Assembly: GCF_025950095.1 (NCBI RefSeq)
Contig: NZ_JAPDDR010000002.1
Span: 434,001-498,000, forward strand
Source of the DNA: Luteolibacter rhizosphaerae
Lineage (GTDB): Bacteria; Verrucomicrobiota; Verrucomicrobiia; Verrucomicrobiales; Akkermansiaceae
DNA length: 64,000 nucleotides
Direction of reading: 5' to 3'
In this document: in pieces, positions 62,172-64,000 of the stretch
Numbering within the stretch: position 1 is the first letter of the stretch
How the letters are laid out: the number at the start of each line of letters is the position of its first letter
The notes under the pieces: generated by a model
Seen by the model: the letters and a program-made list of their open reading frames with translations, nothing else
What the model was told of the DNA's origin: nothing
The model's database searches: none
Made by a program: the position numbers and the translations under genes

Positions 62172-63285
62172 CTATCTGATCGTAGGTGCTGGATTTGCGG
62201 GCAGTGTTTTGGCCGAGCGCCTTGCGCGGGGCGCAGGCAAGCGTGTGCTGTTGGTCGACAAGCGGATGCACATCGGAGGCAATGCCTACGATTTCTATAA
62301 CGAGCATGGCATCCTGGTCCATCGCTACGGTCCCCACATCTTCCATACTAACTCGGCGGAAGTATTCGACTACCTTTCCCGATTCACAGCGTGGCGGGAA
62401 TATCAGCACCGGGTGAAGGCCTCCGTCGATGGGATGTTGGTTCCGATCCCAATCAATCTGGATACCGTGAACCAGCTATACGGGCTGCAACTGGATCCCG
62501 CCGGCATGAAGGAGTTTTTGGCGCAAGTGGCGGAGCCGGTATCACCGTTGGTCACCTCGGAGGATGTCGTGGTGAGCGGCATGGGGCGCGAGTTATACGA
62601 AAAATTTTTTCGTGGCTACACCCGTAAGCAGTGGGGCTTGGACCCCTCTGAACTGGACGCTCAGGTAACAGCCCGGGTGCCGCTCCGGGTCAACCGCGAC
62701 TGCCGCTATTTCACGGATTCTTTTCAAGCCATGCCATTTGCGGGCTACACGCGCATGTTCGAGAACATGCTGGACCATCCTAACATCAAGCTGATGCTCA
62801 ACGTCGATTTCAGGGAGATCGGAGGGCAGGTAAAATACCAGGAAATCATCTTCACCGGTCCTGTGGACGAGTATTTCGACCACCGCTTCGGAAAGCTTCC
62901 CTACCGCTCTCTGGAGTTCCGTCATGAAACCCACCATCGCCCCGACTTCCAGGGTCACGCCGTGATCAATTATCCCAACGACTACGCCTTCACCCGGGTC
63001 ACCGAGTTCAAGTATCTAACCGGGCAGGTCCACCCGTCGACGAGCGTGGTTTACGAGTACCCGAAAGCCGAGGGAGATCCCTACTACCCTATCCCGCGTC
63101 CGGCGAACGCGGATTTATACAGGCGCTACAAGGAATTGGCGGCAGCGACCGAGGGGGTGCACTTTGTTGGCAGACTGGCGACTTATAAGTACTACAACAT
63201 GGACCAGGTGGTGGCCCAGGCCCTCCAGCTTTTCGGCCGCTTGACGGGACTGAAACGCCAGGAAGCAACAAGCCTCCGATCCTGA
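62164..63285 (+). CDS. glf: UDP-galactopyranose mutase
   Basis: Glf is an FAD enzyme that converts UDP-galactopyranose to UDP-galactofuranose in the cytosol. ATG 62164 begins MFDYLIVGAGFAGSVLAERL with the dinucleotide motif GAGFAGS. Other marks are IGGNAYDFYNEHGILVHRYG followed by PHIFHTN, YEKFFRGYTRKQWGLDPSEL, the arginine-bearing FTRVTEFKYLTGQ, and VHFVGRLATYKYYNMDQVVA at the end. 373 residues, normal length. It overlaps the upstream glycosyltransferase by eight bases and is followed after four bases by a GH2 gene, a tight operon. Confidence 0.96.
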   Translation: MFDYLIVGAGFAGSVLAERLARGAGKRVLLVDKRMHIGGNAYDFYNEHGILVHRYGPHIFHTNSAEVFDYLSRFTAWREYQHRVKASVDGMLVPIPINLDTVNQLYGLQLDPAGMKEFLAQVAEPVSPLVTSEDVVVSGMGRELYEKFFRGYTRKQWGLDPSELDAQVTARVPLRVNRDCRYFTDSFQAMPFAGYTRMFENMLDHPNIKLMLNVDFREIGGQVKYQEIIFTGPVDEYFDHRFGKLPYRSLEFRHETHHRPDFQGHAVINYPNDYAFTRVTEFKYLTGQVHPSTSVVYEYPKAEGDPYYPIPRPANADLYRRYKELAAATEGVHFVGRLATYKYYNMDQVVAQALQLFGRLTGLKRQEATSLRS

Positions 63286-63289
63286 TCCA

Positions 63290-64000
63290 ATGTTCCAAAG
63301 CATTCAGATCCCGCGTCCGGAATACCCGCGCCCCGAGCGTCAACGGGGGCGCGTTGAAGGGATCGACTGGCTAAATCTGAATGGCCCTTGGGAGTTCCGC
63401 TTTGACTACAAGCGGATCGGAATCGAGCGCGAATGGTATGTCCCGCGGCGGGACAGTTGGGAAGACCAGATCATTGTTCCCTTCTGCTGGGAATCTCTCG
63501 CCGCTTGGGGAGCCGGCGATGGGGCCGGCAACGACCACTACTATTCCACGCGTTGCTTCGTGAACGCTTATGAAGTGACCCACGAGAATCACAGGACCGC
63601 CGAGCGCTATGAGGTGGGCTGGTACCGCCGCGAGATAGCGGTGCCCACGGACGGGCCCTGGAAGGACCGGCAGGTGATCCTCACGATCGGAGCCGCGGAC
63701 TTCTTCACGGATGGATGGTGCAATGGTCTGCCTTTGGGACGACATGATGGGGGCTATGATCCGTTCGAGTTCGATCTAACCGAAGCGCTAGGTGCCCCGG
63801 GCCCCGATGGCATGAGGCGCGGCTTGCTGGTGCTACGAATCGAAGATCCCATGGACCATGCCGACCAACCGGTGGGCAAACAATGGGGCTGGTACACGAC
63901 CACCAGCGGCATCTGGCAGACCGTGTTCGTGGAGCCCCGCTCCATCACCCACATCGACTCCTTTCGGATCGTTCCTGACATTGACCAGCGTCTCGCGGCG
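63290..64000 (+). CDS. Glycoside hydrolase family 2 protein, partial at right edge
   Basis: ATG 63290 (MFQSIQIPRPEYPRPERQRG) lies four bases after the glf stop. The frame stays open to the window's end, so the gene is incomplete. Visible is the GH2 N-terminal sugar-binding jelly-roll: DWLNLNGPWEFRFDYKRIGI, IIVPFCWESLAAWGAGDGAG, YEVGWYRREIAVPTDGPWKD and GYDPFEFDLTEALGAPGPDG, then VGKQWGWYTTTSGIWQTVFV. The catalytic barrel would lie to the right. GH2 enzymes remove beta-galactosyl, beta-mannosyl or glucuronyl groups. Its place in a glycosyltransferase operon is unusual for a degradative enzyme. Confidence 0.85.
   Translation, partial: MFQSIQIPRPEYPRPERQRGRVEGIDWLNLNGPWEFRFDYKRIGIEREWYVPRRDSWEDQIIVPFCWESLAAWGAGDGAGNDHYYSTRCFVNAYEVTHENHRTAERYEVGWYRREIAVPTDGPWKDRQVILTIGAADFFTDGWCNGLPLGRHDGGYDPFEFDLTEALGAPGPDGMRRGLLVLRIEDPMDHADQPVGKQWGWYTTTSGIWQTVFVEPRSITHIDSFRIVPDIDQRLAA

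Overview
The window is bacterial, GC-rich DNA (roughly 60 percent GC by eye) that most resembles a Verrucomicrobiota genome of the Luteolibacter/Verrucomicrobiaceae kind. The taxonomic guess rests on the protein families seen: a DUF6288 PDZ protein, many secreted proteins of unknown function, YD-repeat proteins, beta-helix lyases, DUF6766 and DUF72 proteins, and an rve transposase type that I associate with this phylum. No rRNA, tRNA or CRISPR array was recognised.

Region 1 (1-10.6 kb) looks like ordinary chromosome. It holds a three-gene run of exported proteins (DUF6288, transglutaminase-like, thioredoxin-fold), a TerB-like protein, a C39-like peptidase, an M16 peptidase and the competence helicase gene comM/yifB. 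That last gene is cut off after about two thirds of its length. Region 2 (10.7-18.1 kb) is a glycosyltransferase island starting at the comM break. It includes a very large multidomain protein combining glycosyltransferase-like, sugar-binding-like and methyltransferase domains. Region 3 (18.2-25.5 kb) is a 2152-residue Rhs/YD-repeat protein with two Ser/Gly-rich linkers, an AT-richer C-terminal tip, and an overlapping small membrane protein that could be its immunity partner. Region 4 (25.6-29.8 kb) is a mobile module: a DUF6431 zinc-ribbon protein, a serine recombinase and two ParB-like proteins.

Region 5 (30-35.1 kb) carries beta-helix (polysaccharide lyase-like) proteins, a decayed alpha/beta hydrolase, and a GDSL lipase gene truncated by a decayed insertion sequence. 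Region 6 (35.3-46.6 kb) is the most unusual part. It is a dense set of very small genes on both strands, several belonging to families repeated within the region: four TPR-like EAEG proteins, two KOW-like, two WYL-like, and two copies of a short helical gene. About ten GC-rich imperfect palindromes with a common arm (GCGGRCCGGRGG) sit between them, usually right after a stop codon. Two related elements have end boxes loosely resembling integron attC sites, but no integrase gene is visible.

Region 7 (46.9-60.6 kb) mixes a membrane-anchored hydrolase and several frameshifted genes (SLC13 transporter, UbiA prenyltransferase, DUF6766) with a stress-type cluster (DUF72 twice, isochorismatase-like, SDR, DUF4142, three DUF892 ferritin-like proteins) and a decayed IS5-type element. 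Region 8 (60.8-64 kb) is a tight operon of a glycosyltransferase, UDP-galactopyranose mutase and a GH2 glycosidase that runs off the right edge.
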